Positions 45,094-52,936 of a stretch of 64,000 nucleotides of DNA are shown one piece after another (the stretch's first letter is position 1; every line of letters starts with the position of its first letter). The stretch is from Streptomyces sp. TSRI0281 (GTDB lineage: Bacteria; Actinomycetota; Actinomycetes; Streptomycetales; Streptomycetaceae): contig NZ_LWLE01000033.1 of assembly GCF_001905125.1 (NCBI RefSeq), positions 493,234-557,233 of the forward strand. Direction: 5' to 3'. The position numbers and the translations under genes are program-made. The notes under the pieces are model-generated. The model worked only from the letters and a program-made list of their open reading frames with translations. It was not told the DNA's origin and searched no databases.

Positions 45094-45488
45094 GCGACTC
45101 CGTACGCCGCTTCGCCTCGGACTCCCCGTGGGAGGAGAAGTTCGGCTACTCCCGCGCCGTGGAGCTGCCGGGCGGCCTGGTCCTGGTGTCCGGCTGCACC
45201 TCCGTGGTCAACGGCCAGATCTCGGCGGGCAGCCCGTACGAGCAGACCCTCACCTCCTTCGAGGTCGCGTTCGAGGCGCTGAAGGCGGCGGGCCTCGGCC
45301 GCGAGGACGTCGTCCGTACCCGGATGTACCTCACCCACGCCCGCGACGTGGACGACGTCGGCCGCGCCCACAAGGAGCTGTTCGACGCCGTACGCCCCGC
45401 CGCGTCCATGCTCATCGTGTCCGGCTTCGTCGATCCCAGCCTGGTCGTCGAGGTCGAGGTCGAGGCCTACCGGGCAGGTGCGCGGTGA
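45090..45488 (+). CDS. RidA/YjgF-family protein
   Basis: This 132-residue Rid-family protein has the trimeric fold signatures YSRAVELPGGLVLVSGCTSV, TLTSFEVAFEALKAAGLGREDVVRTRMYLTHARD and VEVEVEAYRAGA. RidA enzymes hydrolyse reactive enamine/imine intermediates; the Arg of the active site is present in VVRTRMYLT. It sits between priA and hisF with ATGA and GTGA overlaps, so is translated with the operon. Protection of PLP enzymes such as HisC is an inference. Confidence 0.88.
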   Translation: MSDSVRRFASDSPWEEKFGYSRAVELPGGLVLVSGCTSVVNGQISAGSPYEQTLTSFEVAFEALKAAGLGREDVVRTRMYLTHARDVDDVGRAHKELFDAVRPAASMLIVSGFVDPSLVVEVEVEAYRAGAR

Positions 45489-46240
45489 CCCTCGCGGTAC
45501 GCGTCATCCCCTGCCTGGACGTCGACAACGGCCGGGTCGTCAAGGGCGTCAACTTCCAGAACCTGCGCGACGCCGGTGACCCCGTCGAGATGGCCAAGCT
45601 GTACGACGCCGAGGGCGCCGACGAGCTGACCTTCCTCGACATCACCGCCTCCAGCGGCGACCGCGAGACGACCTACGACGTGGTGCGCCGCACCGCCGAG
45701 CAGGTCTTCATCCCGCTCACCGTCGGCGGCGGCGTCCGCACCCCGGACGACGTCGACAAGCTGCTGCGCGCCGGGGCCGACAAGGTCGGCGTCAACACCG
45801 CCGCCATCGCCCGCCCCGACCTGATCCGCGAGATCGCCGAACGCTTCGGGCGCCAGGTGCTCGTGCTCTCCGTCGACGCCCGGCGCACCGCGCAGGGCAC
45901 CTTCGAGGTCACCACGCACGGCGGTCGCAGGGGCACCGGCATCGACGCCGTGGAATGGGCGCACCGGGCCGCCGAGCTGGGCGCCGGAGAGATCCTGCTC
46001 AACTCGATGGACGCCGACGGCACCAAGGACGGCTACGACACCGAGATGATCACGGCGGTACGCGCACACGTCACCGTCCCCGTCATCGCCTCCGGTGGCG
46101 CCGGCCGGCTCGCGGACTTCGCGCCGGCCGTCGAGGCGGGCGCCGACGCGGTGCTCGCCGCGTCCGTCTTCCACTTCGGTGACCTGCGCATCTCCGAGGT
46201 CAAAAGCGCTCTGCGGGAAGCCGGGCACCCGGTCCGCTGA
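45485..46240 (+). CDS. hisF: Imidazole glycerol phosphate synthase, cyclase subunit
   Basis: HisF forms imidazoleglycerol phosphate and AICAR using ammonia from HisH. The 251-residue barrel has catalytic D12 in IPCLDVDNGRVVKGVNF and the second Asp near 131 in LSVDARR, with TVGGGVRTPDDV and ASGGAGRLADF at the phosphate sites. GTGA overlap with the RidA gene. It is the last gene of this his operon; hisI is at 55,058 and hisG/hisE are not in the window. Confidence 0.97.
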   Translation: MTLAVRVIPCLDVDNGRVVKGVNFQNLRDAGDPVEMAKLYDAEGADELTFLDITASSGDRETTYDVVRRTAEQVFIPLTVGGGVRTPDDVDKLLRAGADKVGVNTAAIARPDLIREIAERFGRQVLVLSVDARRTAQGTFEVTTHGGRRGTGIDAVEWAHRAAELGAGEILLNSMDADGTKDGYDTEMITAVRAHVTVPVIASGGAGRLADFAPAVEAGADAVLAASVFHFGDLRISEVKSALREAGHPVR

Positions 46241-46289
46241 CAGAAGCGGTGAGAGGACCGGTCGACAGGACCGGCGATCTCGCCGATGC

Positions 46290-46304
46290 GCACCCCAGGG
46301 GTGC
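46290..46304. promoter_or_regulatory. GCACCCC-A-GGGGTGC dyad upstream of the secreted esterase
   Basis: This perfect 7-bp-arm dyad with a 1-base centre lies 126-140 bases before the esterase start in the 189-bp gap after hisF. A half-match (GGTGCACCCC) recurs near 46352. It is a candidate operator. Confidence 0.4.
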
Positions 46305-46429
46305 ACCGCGAAAGTGACGACCGCCAACGAACAACGGCGGCTCCCACGCGGTGCACCCCGACAGCCCCGGACGACGGGTTCTCGGTCCCCGTGCGGTGTG
46401 GTTCCGCCACAACCGAGAGGACCCCCCTC

Positions 46430-47362
46430 GTGCAGCAGCACCTCCCCTCCGGCGACACCTCCCCGCGCCACCGGACGGCCAAGAGCCGCTCCCGTACCCT
46501 CAAGGGCATGCTGGCCGCCGCGGCCGCGACCGCGGGTCTGATGACCGCGCTGGTCCCCGGCGCCCAGGCCGCCGCCGACAACCCCTACGAGCGCGGACCG
46601 GCACCGACCGTCTCCAGCATCGAGGCGAGCCGCGGCTCCTACGCCACCTCGCAGACCTCGGTCTCCTCGCTGAGCGTCAGCGGCTTCGGCGGCGGCACCA
46701 TCTACTACCCGACGTCCACCGCCGACGGCACCTTCGGCGCGGTCGTCATCTCGCCCGGCTTCACCGCCTACCAGTCCTCCATCGCCTGGCTGGGCCCGCG
46801 CCTGGCCTCGCAGGGCTTCGTCGTCTTCACCATCGACACCAACACCACGCTGGACCAGCCCGACAGCCGTGGCCGTCAACTCCTCGCGGCTCTCGACTAC
46901 GTGACCGAGAACAGCGCGGTGCGCGGCCGGGTCGACGCCACCCGGCTCGGGGTGATGGGCCACTCCATGGGCGGCGGCGGCACACTGGAGGCCGCGAAGA
47001 GCCGTACCACGCTCAAGGCGGCGATCCCGCTGACCGGCTGGAACCTCGACACCACCTGGCCCGAACTGCGCACCCCCACCCTGGTGGTGGGAGCCGACGG
47101 CGACACGATCGCCCCCGTCGCCACCCACTCCGAGCCGTTCTACGGGTCGCTGCCCGGCTCGCTGGACAAGGCGTACCTGGAGCTGCGGGGCGCCACGCAC
47201 TTCACCCCGAACAGCTCCAACACCACGATCGCCAAGTACAGCATTTCGTGGCTGAAGCGCTTCATCGACAATGACACCCGCTACGAGCGGTTCCTCTGCC
47301 CGATCCCGCAGGCGAGCCTGACCATCGCCGAATACCGGGGCAACTGCCCGCACACCTCGTAG
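46430..47362 (+). CDS. Secreted cutinase/PET hydrolase-type alpha/beta hydrolase
   Basis: The 310-residue precursor has a basic n-region, hydrophobic core and AQA cleavage site after residue 47. The mature enzyme resembles the actinomycete cutinases (Thermobifida type) that hydrolyse polyesters. The triad is S179 (GHSMGGGG), D225 (GADGDTIAP) and H257 (ATHFTPN); the oxyanion loop is SPGFTAYQSS; conserved PLTGWN follows the nucleophile. Two Cys (C290, C306) near the end match the conserved disulfide. GTG 46430 follows GAGAGGA. It is followed by a strong terminator, so it is probably monocistronic. Polyester activity is an inference from family. Confidence 0.9.
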   Translation: MQQHLPSGDTSPRHRTAKSRSRTLKGMLAAAAATAGLMTALVPGAQAAADNPYERGPAPTVSSIEASRGSYATSQTSVSSLSVSGFGGGTIYYPTSTADGTFGAVVISPGFTAYQSSIAWLGPRLASQGFVVFTIDTNTTLDQPDSRGRQLLAALDYVTENSAVRGRVDATRLGVMGHSMGGGGTLEAAKSRTTLKAAIPLTGWNLDTTWPELRTPTLVVGADGDTIAPVATHSEPFYGSLPGSLDKAYLELRGATHFTPNSSNTTIAKYSISWLKRFIDNDTRYERFLCPIPQASLTIAEYRGNCPHTS

Positions 47363-47374
47363 TCGGGGGGAGAG

Positions 47375-47405
47375 GGGCCGGACCGGAGCGGACGGTCCGG
47401 CCCTT
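47375..47405 (+). terminator. Terminator after the esterase gene
   Basis: Perfect 11-bp arms (47375-47385 and 47393-47403), 7-base loop, followed by TT. It lies 12 bases past the stop. Confidence 0.8.
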
Positions 47406-47561
47406 CCACGCGTGCGCTCCCGGCCCTCCGTGCAGGTGCTCCCAGTCCCACCGCGCGTGTGCCCCCGGCTCCTCCGCGCGTGCGCTCCCGGCCCTTCCAT
47501 GCGTGTGCCCCGGCCCTTCCACGGGTGAGCTTCCGGCCCTTCCCCGTGTGTGCCCGTGCAC
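47404..47561. repeat. Seven-unit 22-23-bp tandem array upstream of the LuxR-family gene
   Basis: Units start at 47404, 47427, 47450, 47473, 47495, 47517 and 47540 and follow TTCCACGCGTGYGCTCCCGG with CCC ending each, with several substitutions. The array begins in the 3' arm of the preceding terminator and ends 107 bases before the regulator start. Together with the terminator and the dyad at 47643 it accounts for this 305-bp gap. Confidence 0.85.
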
Positions 47562-47642
47562 AGCGCCCCCGCCTCCGCCCTGTGAGTCCGCACCGCACCG
47601 GGCCGCCCCGGACGGGCCGGCGGACGTGGACCTTCCGGGACT

Positions 47643-47660
47643 CGTTACGCGGAAGTAACG
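47643..47660. promoter_or_regulatory. CGTTAC-N6-GTAACG dyad at the LuxR-family gene start
   Basis: Perfect 6-bp arms (47643-47648, 47655-47660) end 7 bases before the GTG and include the ribosome site GGAAG. A protein bound here, or an RNA stem, would block translation or transcription of the regulator; autoregulation is an inference. Confidence 0.5.
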
Positions 47661-47667
47661 TGCGGGT

Positions 47668-50547
47668 GTGACCCCATCGACCGTGCACAGTCCGCCCCGG
47701 CTGTACGGCCGAAGCGGTGAACTCGCCATCCTGGAAACCCTGTTGACCCGGCTGCACCGGGGCGACGGCGGTGCGCTCGCACTGACCGCGCCCCCGGGCC
47801 TCGGCCGCACCGCCCTCCTGCGGCAGGCCACCGCCGCCCACCGGGACCGCGGTGCGGGGCACCTGCTCCAGGCCGCCGCGGCCCCCGGCGAACGCCATCT
47901 GCCGCACAGCGGGCTGCACGCCCTGCTCTGTTCCGCGCCGGGCCCCCTGCCCGTACCGCCCGACCTCGTACTCCGCAACGGCATCACCCCTGGCGCACTG
48001 CTCGCCCTGCTGCGGGAACTCGGCGCCGAACGACCGTTGTTGGTCTGCGTGGACGACGCCCATACCTGGGACCCCGCCTCGCGGGCCGCCCTCGCCTTCG
48101 CGGCCCGCAGACTCGGTGCGGGCAGCCGGGTCGCCGTGCTGATCACCGCCGTCGACGGGATCGGTGCCGTCGACGAGACCGGTGCCGCTGCGGACACCTG
48201 CTTCGCCGGACTGCCCGCCGTCCGGCTCGGACCCCTCGACGAGGACGCGGCCTCGGCGCTCCTGGACCGGCTCACCGCCCACGCCGGTGAGCCCGACCCG
48301 GTCGTACGGAGCGAGCTGCTGCGGGAAGCGGCCGGAAACCCGCGGCTGCTCGCCGGACTCGCGGGCCGTCTCACCCCCGACCAGCTGACCGGACGCACCC
48401 CGTTGCCCTACCCGCTGCCCGGCGGCGAGAGCGTGCTGGCCGACCACGCCGCCCACCTCGACGGACTCCCGCCCGACACCCGCACCCTGCTGCTGCTCGC
48501 CGCGGCGGCCCAGGAACACGAACCCGAGGGCACCGGGGCGGACACCGCCCTGCTGCTGCGGGCGGGCAGCCGGGCGGGCCTGGCCCCCGCGGTGGCGGAC
48601 CGTGCGCTGTTCGGGCCCGCCGGCACCGTGAGCGCACTCCAACGCGTGGGAAGCCGCGTCCACTTCCGCCACCCGCTGCTGGGCCGCGCCGTCCTGCGCC
48701 ACGCGCCGCCGGACCACCGCCGCGCCGCGCACGACCTGCTCGCCAGGCTGCTCGCGGGTGCCTCGCCGCAGGGGCCGCCGCTGCCCGCGCTCGTCCAGCG
48801 GGCCTGCGCCGCCCCGGGCCCCGACGCCGCGCTCGCCGGGCTGCTGGCGGCCGCGGCCGTCGCCCCGTGCCCGCCCGCCGAACGGTCCGCCGCGCTGGTC
48901 CGCGCGGCCGTGCTCTCCACCGACGCCACCCTGCGCGCCGCGCGGTTCGCCGAAGCCGCCGACCACGCCAGGCTCGCGGGCGACCCGGCCCGGACCCGCG
49001 CGCTGCTGGCCCGCCGCGGTCCGGCCGGCACTCCGGAAGGCGGCCTGGCCCCCTATGTGCACGGCATGCTCGCCCTGCGCGCCGGACCCGCGGCCGACGC
49101 CAGGGAAGCGCTCCTCGCCGCGGCCGCGCTGCTCGCCCCGCACGACCCCCGCCGCACCCTCGACGCCCTGCTCGGCGCGGCCGAGGCCGCCTGGGCGACG
49201 GGCGACGCCCGCGCCTACCTGGACGCGATGCACCGCATCCCCCTCGCGTCACCCGACCGCGCCCTGGACCGGTACCGCGCCGGAATGTGTGCCGTACTGG
49301 GCTCACGTACCGCCGAAGGACATGCCCTGCTGCGCCGGTGCCTCGCCTTTGCCGACCGCACCGAGGACCCGCCCGCCCTGCTGCGGGCCGGAGTCTCGGC
49401 CCTGGTGCTCGGCGAGGTCGACGCCGCCTGCCGGGCGGGGGCGCGGGCGCTCGCCGCCGTACGCACGAAGGGGCCCGAGGAGCTGCTGCCGCGCGCCCTG
49501 GAACACCTCGCCTACGCCGAACTGCGGGCCGGACGGCACGCCGGGGCCCGCGCCCACGCGCTGGAGGGCCTGCACGCCGCGCGCCGTACCGGACAGCCCA
49601 ACGCCTCCGCCCACCTGCACGCCGTGCTGGCCCTCGCCGCGTCGGTGGAGGGCCCCGCGGAGGTCTGCGCCGCCCACCACGACGCCGCCCTGGCCGCGGC
49701 GGGGCCGCACGGGCTCGCCCAGGCGGTGACCCTCGCCACCTGGGCGGTCGCCCGCGCCGACCTGGCCTGCGGGCGCCCCGGTGAGGCGGCGGCCCGGCTC
49801 GCGCCCCTGGTGCGGCCGGGACCGCACCAGGGCCACTTCGCCGCCCGGATGCTCGCCGTTCCCTGCTACATCGAGGCGGCCGTGCTCTCCGGGCGGGCCG
49901 CCGACGACGGCGACGGTGCCACGGCGGCCGGACTCGCCGCGGCCGTCGCGGAGTTCGCGCGGTGGAGCGCGACCACCGCCGACCCGCAGGCCCCCGCCCA
50001 GCTCGCCCGCTGCCGGGCCCTGCTGGCACCTCCGGAGGAGGCCGCCGCCCGGTACGCGGAAGCCCTGGCCCACCACGACCGGGCCGACGGCGGCTTCGAA
50101 CGGGCCCGTACCCAGCTGCTGTACGGGCAGTGGCTGCGCCGCCGACGCCGTACCAGGGAGGCACGTGGCCCGCTGCGCGACGCCCTCGTCGCCTTCGAAC
50201 GCTGCTCCGCACGCGCCTGGGCGGTCCGGGCGGGCGGGGAACTGCGGGCGGCGGGGGAGGCGGTGGACGCACCGGCGACCGGAGGGGCCGGGCCGTCGGC
50301 CGGGCTCACCCCGCAGCAGCGGCGCATCGCCCGCTGTGTGGCCGAGGGCGCCACCAACCGCGAAGTGGCGGAGCGGCTCTCCCTGAGCCACCGGACCGTC
50401 GACCACCATCTGCGCAATGTCTTCGCCGCGCTGGGCATCCGCTCCCGGACCGAACTGGCCCGGCTGTTCACCGGTAGCCGGCCGGAAGTCCCTCATGTGT
50501 CCGGGAGGTTGCCGGACCGTGATGAGAAGTATCCCGCAGACCTCTAG
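47668..50547 (+). CDS. LAL-type LuxR family transcriptional regulator
   Basis: This 959-residue large ATP-binding regulator has an N-terminal STAND-like ATPase. The P-loop reads APPGLGRTALLRQ (residues 41-53) with Arg in place of the usual Lys; the Walker B-like LLVCVDDAHTWD is near 130. A long Ala-rich TPR-like helical middle follows, then a C-terminal LuxR helix-turn-helix LTPQQRRIARCVAEGATNREVAERLSLSHRTVDHHLRNVFAALG. Such proteins often switch on antibiotic or sugar-use genes. No biosynthetic cluster adjoins it, so the target is unknown. GTG start at 47668. Confidence 0.9.
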   Translation: MTPSTVHSPPRLYGRSGELAILETLLTRLHRGDGGALALTAPPGLGRTALLRQATAAHRDRGAGHLLQAAAAPGERHLPHSGLHALLCSAPGPLPVPPDLVLRNGITPGALLALLRELGAERPLLVCVDDAHTWDPASRAALAFAARRLGAGSRVAVLITAVDGIGAVDETGAAADTCFAGLPAVRLGPLDEDAASALLDRLTAHAGEPDPVVRSELLREAAGNPRLLAGLAGRLTPDQLTGRTPLPYPLPGGESVLADHAAHLDGLPPDTRTLLLLAAAAQEHEPEGTGADTALLLRAGSRAGLAPAVADRALFGPAGTVSALQRVGSRVHFRHPLLGRAVLRHAPPDHRRAAHDLLARLLAGASPQGPPLPALVQRACAAPGPDAALAGLLAAAAVAPCPPAERSAALVRAAVLSTDATLRAARFAEAADHARLAGDPARTRALLARRGPAGTPEGGLAPYVHGMLALRAGPAADAREALLAAAALLAPHDPRRTLDALLGAAEAAWATGDARAYLDAMHRIPLASPDRALDRYRAGMCAVLGSRTAEGHALLRRCLAFADRTEDPPALLRAGVSALVLGEVDAACRAGARALAAVRTKGPEELLPRALEHLAYAELRAGRHAGARAHALEGLHAARRTGQPNASAHLHAVLALAASVEGPAEVCAAHHDAALAAAGPHGLAQAVTLATWAVARADLACGRPGEAAARLAPLVRPGPHQGHFAARMLAVPCYIEAAVLSGRAADDGDGATAAGLAAAVAEFARWSATTADPQAPAQLARCRALLAPPEEAAARYAEALAHHDRADGGFERARTQLLYGQWLRRRRRTREARGPLRDALVAFERCSARAWAVRAGGELRAAGEAVDAPATGGAGPSAGLTPQQRRIARCVAEGATNREVAERLSLSHRTVDHHLRNVFAALGIRSRTELARLFTGSRPEVPHVSGRLPDRDEKYPADL

Positions 50548-50672
50548 GTACCGACCGGGCGGTATGTCATTCTGCGACCGTCAGGATCATTCGGTTGTGC
50601 TCGCGCCCACTGCCGGGCGGGGTGCCCGGGCCGGCCCGACCCGTAGCCGGCCGATTCCCGGTGGAGGCCGCC

Positions 50673-52121
50673 ATGCCACAGGTCGTACGTTCACGGATCC
50701 GGGCACCGCACGGTCCGCCCTCCGCGGCGCCGTCGCCGCGACGCTTCCGTTCGCTGGCCGACCGCGAGGCCGTCGAGGTGCTGCACCGGGCCGCGCGAGC
50801 CCTCGTCGCGGCGCTGCCGGAGCTCACGGAGCGGCTCGTCGACGCCCTGTACGAACAGGAACCCGGCTACCGCCCGGCGATCGAGGCCGACCGGTCCGAG
50901 GTCTGGCAGGAGGTCCACCATTCGCTGCGGCACAACGTCGGCTCGCTGATCCAGCCACGGGAGTTCCGGGACGCCGCCCACCGCACCTCGCGGTGGATCG
51001 GCGAGATCCGGGCCGGGCAGGGCGTGCCGCTCGACGCCGTCCTGCACGCCTTCCGGATGGGCGGGGCGATGGTCTGGCAGGACCTCGTCGACGAGACCGC
51101 CCGCCGGAACCCCGACGACGTACGGCTGCTCGTCCATGTCGCCGCCGACGTCTGGAACTTCGTGGACGAGCACTGCGGGGTGGTGGCGGACGCCTACCGC
51201 CAGGCCGAACGGCGGCTGACCTGGCGCCGCGAGAACCAGCAGCGGCTGATGACGGCCGCGCTGCTGGACGGCACGGCCCGGATCGCGGATCTGCCGGACG
51301 CGGCGGCGATGCTGGGCATCCCGGAGCACGGCCGATACGCGGTGCTCGCCGTCCAAGCCGTCCCAGCGGTCCCAGCGGTCCCAGCGGTCCCGGTCATCTC
51401 TTCTGCCCAGGCTGTCCCGGCCGTCCGGCCCGCCTCGGTCGCCCACCGCGCCCCGTACGTCGCCGCCCTGCCGCCGCTGACCCTGCCCGCGGGCACGCCG
51501 GTGCTCTGGCACTCGGCCCCGGAGGGCGAGTTGGCGATCCTGCCGCTGGGCGGGGCGGCGTCGGCGGACATGTCGGTGGAGGGCGGGGCGGGCGAGGGCG
51601 GCGCGGGTCCGGACGGCGGCAGCGGCACCGACGCCGACACTGCTGCCGCTCTGGGGGAACTCGCCCTGATCTCCGCTGAGTTGTCGGCCCCTGCCGGTAC
51701 CCGGACCGGGATCAGTTCGGTCGTGGAGGGGCTTGCCGCGCTCGGCGACGCGAGGAGGCTGGCGCAGACCGCGCTCCGGGCCTGCCCGGCGGCCGGGGGA
51801 GTGGTCCTGCTCGACGACCACCTGCCGGCCGCCCTCGTCGTCTCCTCCCCGGACCTCGGAGCCGCGCTCGCCGCCCGGGTGCTGGGGCCGCTCGGCCAAC
51901 TGGACCCCGCCGACCGGGACGTCCTCATCGCGACCCTCACGGCGTGGCTGGACTCGGACGGGTCGGCGCAGCGGGCCGGGGCGCGGCTGTACTGCCACCG
52001 CAACACCGTGCTCAACCGGCTCCGGCGGTTCGAACAGCTCACGGGGCGGTGCCTGACCCGGCCCTCGGACGCGGTCGAGGTGTCCCTGGCGCTGGCCGCG
52101 CGACGGCTGCTGGGCGGCTGA
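50673..52121 (+). CDS. PucR/CdaR-type transcriptional regulator
   Basis: The 482-residue protein has an N-terminal helical sensor (RSLADREAVEVLHRAARALVAALPELTERLVDALYEQEPGYRPAIEADRSEVW...), a GGDEF-like middle interrupted by an Ala-Val-Pro repeat loop, and a C-terminal PucR helix-turn-helix (LIATLTAWLDSDGSAQRAGARLYCHRNTVLNRLRRFEQLTGRCL). ATG 50673 has GGTGGAGG upstream; an in-frame GTG at 50661 is an alternative. Regulated genes are unknown. It lies upstream of, but is not clearly linked to, the ArsR-MFS pair. Confidence 0.85.
   Translation: MPQVVRSRIRAPHGPPSAAPSPRRFRSLADREAVEVLHRAARALVAALPELTERLVDALYEQEPGYRPAIEADRSEVWQEVHHSLRHNVGSLIQPREFRDAAHRTSRWIGEIRAGQGVPLDAVLHAFRMGGAMVWQDLVDETARRNPDDVRLLVHVAADVWNFVDEHCGVVADAYRQAERRLTWRRENQQRLMTAALLDGTARIADLPDAAAMLGIPEHGRYAVLAVQAVPAVPAVPAVPVISSAQAVPAVRPASVAHRAPYVAALPPLTLPAGTPVLWHSAPEGELAILPLGGAASADMSVEGGAGEGGAGPDGGSGTDADTAAALGELALISAELSAPAGTRTGISSVVEGLAALGDARRLAQTALRACPAAGGVVLLDDHLPAALVVSSPDLGAALAARVLGPLGQLDPADRDVLIATLTAWLDSDGSAQRAGARLYCHRNTVLNRLRRFEQLTGRCLTRPSDAVEVSLALAARRLLGG
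51360..51395 (+). repeat. In-frame 9-bp repeats (GTCCCAGCG) in the PucR-type gene
   Basis: Three exact units plus a fourth altered one encode AVPAVPAVPVP-like residues, inserted between beta-strands of the GGDEF-like domain. Confidence 0.85.
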
Positions 52122-52155
52122 AAGACCCGGAACGCCGAACCCCCCTGGGCCCGCC

Positions 52156-52230
52156 GAACCCCCCGAACCGCCGAACCCGCCGAACCCGCCGAACCCGCCG
52201 AACCCGCCGGACCCCCCGAACCCGCCGGAC
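52156..52230. repeat. 9-bp tandem repeat GAACCCGCC after the PucR-type gene
   Basis: Eight units of 8-9 bases (starts at 52156, 52165, 52173, 52182, 52191, 52200, 52209 and 52218) fill the space after the stop codon. Simple-sequence expansion; no coding or hairpin signal. Confidence 0.9.
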
Positions 52231-52269
52231 TGTCACGCGTCACCCGGTAGCCGACCGAAAGCCCACAGC

Positions 52270-52296
52270 ATTTATTGCGCAATAAATATTGCGCAA
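52270..52296. promoter_or_regulatory. AT-rich double palindromic operator of the ArsR-like regulator
   Basis: An 18-bp perfect palindrome (52270-52287, ATTTATTGC and its complement) is followed by a second TTGCGCAA core at 52289-52296, 14 bases from the first at 52275-52282. This AT-rich island stands out sharply and lies 28 bases before the regulator start. It is the likely autoregulatory site controlling the regulator-exporter operon. Confidence 0.75.
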
Positions 52297-52323
52297 GTTT
52301 CCTTTTCTTTCTACGGTGGGGGC

Positions 52324-52908
52324 ATGCCCAGCAACGAACCCCGCCGCGTCTCCGACCTCGACACCCTCAAGGCGTTCGGTCACCCCCTGCGGATGAAGCT
52401 CTACCGGGCGCTCTACATCGCCCGCTCGGCCACCGCCTCCCAGCTGGCCGAACAGGTCGACGAGGCCGTCTCACTGGTCAGCTACCACCTGCGCAGGCTC
52501 GCCGACCACGGGCTGATCGAGGAGGCCGAGGGGCAGGGCGACGGCCGCGAGCGCTGGTGGCAGCCCGCCTCCAAGGGGCTGACCTTCCACAGCGAGGACT
52601 TCGACGACGCACCCGAGAAGGCCGCCACGCACTCCGCCGTGGGCCGCCTCTCGTTCGACCAGCACATCGAACTCCACCGCCGCTTCCTCGACTCGTACCG
52701 GACCTGGTCGGCGCAGTGGCGCAGTGCCTCCTTCAGCTCCGAGTACCTGGCCAGGCTCACCGTCGACGAGCTCGCCTCCCTGAGCCGTGAGATGCACGAC
52801 CTGGTCAAGCGGTACGAGGACCGGGGCCGCGACCGCTACGAGGCGGGCGACATGGAGGGCCGCGAGAACGTCGCCCTGCATGTGTACGGATTCCCGTTCC
52901 GCACCTGA
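52324..52908 (+). CDS. ArsR-like winged-helix transcriptional regulator
   Basis: The 194-residue protein starts with a winged helix (DTLKAFGHPLRMKLYRALYIARSATASQLAEQVDEAVSLVSYHLRRLADHGLIEEAEG, residues 12-70) of the HTH_20/ArsR type and ends in a helical effector domain. There is no Cys-rich metal site, so it probably senses an organic ligand. GGTGGG precedes the ATG. It lies 28 bp before the MFS exporter gene and behind a strong palindrome, the usual layout for a self-regulated efflux operon. Confidence 0.88.
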   Translation: MPSNEPRRVSDLDTLKAFGHPLRMKLYRALYIARSATASQLAEQVDEAVSLVSYHLRRLADHGLIEEAEGQGDGRERWWQPASKGLTFHSEDFDDAPEKAATHSAVGRLSFDQHIELHRRFLDSYRTWSAQWRSASFSSEYLARLTVDELASLSREMHDLVKRYEDRGRDRYEAGDMEGRENVALHVYGFPFRT

Positions 52909-52936
52909 CGCCGCGCGCCCCGAGAGGACGACCCCC

